This document shows positions 61,957 through 64,000 of a stretch of DNA of 64,000 nt, one piece after another. The notes below the pieces were generated by a model, which worked only from the letters and a program-made list of their open reading frames with translations, did not search any database and was not told the DNA's origin. The DNA lies in assembly GCA_029953615.1 (NCBI GenBank), contig CP124529.1, positions 4,986,494 through 5,050,493 on the forward strand, given 5' to 3'. The translations under genes and the position numbers were made by a program. This DNA comes from Pseudomonas putida. GTDB lineage: Bacteria; Pseudomonadota; Gammaproteobacteria; Pseudomonadales; Pseudomonadaceae. Positions within the stretch are counted from its first letter, which is position 1, and each line of letters starts with the position of its first letter.

Positions 61957-62006
61957 GCGGTGCATGGCACCGGCTTCGCCGGTGTTCGCGGCTAAAGCCG
62001 CTCCCA
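61957..62006. repeat. REP-like palindrome upstream of osmE
   Basis: GGCACCGGCTTCGCCGGTGT followed by TCGCGGCTAAAGCCGCTCCC has two small palindromes of the type seen at 55940-55965. It fills part of the 192-bp gap upstream of osmE. Confidence 0.6.
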
Positions 62007-62022
62007 TGGCTATCGCCCGCGA

Positions 62023-62229
62023 TCAGCCTGCATCACCGCGCTTGTTCATCTGCTCACACTGCACCTGCGCAGCCGTCCTGCTGGGATAACTGGGCTTGAG
62101 CCGCTCCTTCGCCTGGTTGTCGTAAATGTCGAATCCCCCACAAACAGTAGCGGCGTAATAGCGGCTACCCACGCGGAACGACTCCTTTTCGATTGGCACA
62201 GCGGGAACGATAACGAATCTTGGTTGCAT
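62023..62229 (-). CDS. Small hypothetical protein
   Basis: I do not recognise this 68-residue protein. It starts at ATG with GGAGG nine bases upstream, which makes it a credible gene. It begins MQPRFVIVPAVPIEKESF and contains RYYAATVCGGFDIYDN and PSRTAAQVQCEQMNKRG, with two cysteines that could pair. It has no signal peptide or membrane helix. It is divergent from the quinone oxidoreductase gene. Confidence 0.65.
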   Translation of the reverse strand: MQPRFVIVPAVPIEKESFRVGSRYYAATVCGGFDIYDNQAKERLKPSYPSRTAAQVQCEQMNKRGDAG

Positions 62230-62457
62230 TTTTCGTGCCTCCCCAGGCAGAGATTTAAGTATTAGTCTGGGCATGGGTAAGCATCAAGGAAACTCATGAA
62301 GAAAACGCGATTTTCGTGAACGGCAGGTCATCGCCCAGGCTGTCATCAAATGAAAACTCGCTGTCGTCCGATGCGAAGCGCCCCGCCGACCAAGGGCATA
62401 CAGTCCAATCACCAGAACTGACGCCATGCGTCCAGATCGATGATTGGAGAGACAAGC

Positions 62458-63438
62458 ATGTCCAAAGTCGTACGTTTCCATCAGACCGGTGGCCCCGAGG
62501 TGTTGCGCTACGAGGAAGCCGAAGTCGGCGAGCCCGGCCCGGGGCAGGTGCGCTTGCGCCAGGTGGCGGTGGGCCTGAACTATGCCGATACCTATTTCCG
62601 CAACGGCACCTACCCGATTCCGCTGCCCAACGGCATCGGTGTGGAAGCGGCTGGCGTGGTAGAAGCGGTGGGCGAGGGTGTGACCCAGGTGGCAGTGGGT
62701 GACCGGGTTACCTACACCGGTTTCCTCAACACCCTGGGTGCTTACTGCACCGAGCGCCTGATCCCCGCCGCCGCGCTGATCAAGCTGCCGGATACCATCG
62801 CCTTCGAAACTGCCGCCGCCATGACCATGCGCGGCCTGACCTCTGCCTACCTGCTGCGCCGGCTGCATGATTTCAAACCTGGCGACAGCGTGCTGCTGCA
62901 TGCTGCCGCTGGCGGGGTTGGCCTGATCGTTGCGCAGTGGGCGCAGCTGCTGGGGCTGAACGTGATCGGCACGGTGTCCACCGAGGCCAAGGCCGAAGTA
63001 GCTCGCGCCCATGGCTGCAACCACGTCATCAACTACAGCGTCGAGGACGTGCCCACGCGGGTGCGTGAGCTGACCGACGGGGTAGGCGTGAACGTGGTGT
63101 TCGACAGCGTTGGCAAGAACACCTTCATGGGCTCGCTCGATTCGCTCAAGCGCCGTGGCCTGATGGTTTGCGTCGGTACCGCGTCGGGCACCATTCCGCC
63201 GTTCGACCCGCAGTTACTGGCGATCAAGGGCTCGTTGCAGCTCACCCGCCCGGCACTGGCCGACTTCATCGCCGACCCGGCGGAAAAGGCCGACCTGGCC
63301 GGCGAGCTGTTCGATCACGTCGGTAGCGGGCGCATTCGTATCGAGATCAACCAGCACTACGCGCTGCAGGATGCCGTCCAGGCCCACCGTGACCTGGAAG
63401 CGCGCAAGACCACCGGCTCGTCGATCTTCCTCATCTGA
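62458..63438 (+). CDS. qorA: NADPH:quinone oxidoreductase (zinc-free MDR family)
   Basis: The 326-residue cytoplasmic enzyme reduces quinones with NADPH by one-electron transfer. The fold is that of medium-chain dehydrogenases without the zinc ligands. The N-terminal domain has GLNYADTYFRNGTYPIPLP and GIGVEAAGVVEAVG; the Rossmann part has LLHAAAGGVGLIVAQWAQLLG. The quinone reductase signature region VFDSVGKNTFMGSLDSLKRRG is present. GGAG lies eight bases before the ATG. A dioxygenase gene follows 13 bp later on the same strand. Confidence 0.9.
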   Translation: MSKVVRFHQTGGPEVLRYEEAEVGEPGPGQVRLRQVAVGLNYADTYFRNGTYPIPLPNGIGVEAAGVVEAVGEGVTQVAVGDRVTYTGFLNTLGAYCTERLIPAAALIKLPDTIAFETAAAMTMRGLTSAYLLRRLHDFKPGDSVLLHAAAGGVGLIVAQWAQLLGLNVIGTVSTEAKAEVARAHGCNHVINYSVEDVPTRVRELTDGVGVNVVFDSVGKNTFMGSLDSLKRRGLMVCVGTASGTIPPFDPQLLAIKGSLQLTRPALADFIADPAEKADLAGELFDHVGSGRIRIEINQHYALQDAVQAHRDLEARKTTGSSIFLI

Positions 63439-63451
63439 AGGGGGCAGCAGC

Positions 63452-64000
63452 ATGCACATCGAACAACTGACTTGCGCGATCGGTGCCGAGGTAAGTGGGG
63501 TCAACCTGGCCGACGCGATCCACGACGACGACCTGTTCGCCCAGCTTCGCGCGCAGTTGCTCCGGCACCGTGTGCTGTTCCTGCGTGATCAGCACTTCAG
63601 CCGCGCCGAACACGTGGCGTTCGCCCGCCGCTTCGGCGACCTGGAAGACCACCCGGTGGCCGGCAGCGACCCGGAACACCCTGGGCTGGTGCAGATCTAC
63701 AAGCGCCCGGACCAGCCCAACGACCGCTATGAAAATGCCTGGCACACCGACGCCACCTGGCGCGAGGCACCACCGATGGGCTGTGTGCTGCGCTGCATCG
63801 AATGCCCGCCCGTGGGCGGTGACACGATGTGGGCGAACATGGTCTTGGCCTACGAGAATCTGCCAGCCGATGTAAAGGCCAGGATCGAAGGCTTGCGCGC
63901 CCGCCACAGCATCGAGGCCAGCTTTGGCGCCGCCATGCCGCTGGAAAAGCGCCTGGCGCTGAAGGCGCAGTTTCCCGATGCCGAGCACCCGGTGGTGCGC
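63452..64000 (+). CDS. TauD/TfdA-family 2-oxoglutarate dioxygenase, partial
   Basis: The frame runs off the window edge after 183 residues. It starts at an ATG shortly after the quinone oxidoreductase gene, preceded by GGGGGCAGC. It has the TauD/TfdA beginning (IGAEVSGVNLAD, VLFLRDQHFS) and the iron-binding HxD motif with His98 and Asp100 in AWHTDATW. The third iron ligand and the 2-oxoglutarate Arg lie beyond the window. These enzymes hydroxylate substrates such as taurine, 2,4-D or sulfate esters; which one applies is not known. Confidence 0.88.
   Translation, partial: MHIEQLTCAIGAEVSGVNLADAIHDDDLFAQLRAQLLRHRVLFLRDQHFSRAEHVAFARRFGDLEDHPVAGSDPEHPGLVQIYKRPDQPNDRYENAWHTDATWREAPPMGCVLRCIECPPVGGDTMWANMVLAYENLPADVKARIEGLRARHSIEASFGAAMPLEKRLALKAQFPDAEHPVVR

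Noticed and set aside
1..64000. CRISPR arrays, tRNA, rRNA, insertion sequences or prophage
   Set aside because: The only spaced repeats found are REP elements; no transposase, integrase or tRNA cloverleaf was recognised.

Overview
The window is chromosomal DNA of a Pseudomonas, most likely the P. putida group. The evidence is high GC content, many copies of the roughly 35-bp REP element typical of P. putida, a quinohemoprotein amine dehydrogenase operon, a MexEF-OprN efflux operon, HPPD and an NADP-dependent GAPDH-type aldehyde dehydrogenase. No rRNA, tRNA, CRISPR array, transposase or prophage was seen.

Layout. 1-3.4 kb: end of a quinohemoprotein amine dehydrogenase operon (alpha-subunit tail, radical-SAM maturase, gamma, beta). 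3.5-6.4 kb: acyl-CoA synthetase (frameshifted), mobA and an HU-type protein. 6.6-13.2 kb: an RND pump with its fusion protein, divergent from an RstAB-like two-component system. 13.3-20.5 kb: a diguanylate cyclase next to a DUF4434-nfrA-nfrB operon; NfrB carries MshEN-type c-di-GMP-binding motifs, so this looks like a c-di-GMP-controlled, N4-receptor-type surface polysaccharide locus. 20.7-22.9 kb: a PACE exporter, then ilvA preceded by an Ile-codon-rich leader peptide and attenuator. 23-26.5 kb: an unknown protein, a VOC protein and an aldehyde dehydrogenase. 26.6-33.1 kb: a 1275-residue LRR toxin-like protein and a divergent GNAT/GT61 pair around an AT-rich gap. 33.2-37.4 kb: AraC regulator, LysE exporter, a TerC/CBS membrane protein translationally coupled to a Pro/Arg-rich upstream peptide, and RarD. 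37.5-42.1 kb: CSS-EAL phosphodiesterase (frameshifted), hpd, a stand-alone CSS sensor and a DJ-1/PfpI protein. 42.2-47.1 kb: two convergent hybrid kinases and a TPR protein. 47.3-53.2 kb: mexEF-oprN. 53.5-60.8 kb: orphan gspGF, a lytic transglycosylase, two paralogous sensor kinases and a sigma-54 activator, with sigma-54 promoters and a shared CCCCAA-N4-GGG inverted repeat. 60.8-64 kb: an RHS fragment, small lipoproteins including OsmE, quinone oxidoreductase, and the start of a TauD-type dioxygenase.

Seven genes carry eight reading-frame breaks. Seven breaks fit a one-base insertion, mostly in short homopolymers; the RND break fits two inserted bases or one lost base. This is either a sequence-quality problem or real decay, so those genes are labelled pseudogenes provisionally. 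The most interesting points are the c-di-GMP/NfrAB locus, the two leader peptides (ilvA and terC) and the putative sigma-54 regulon.
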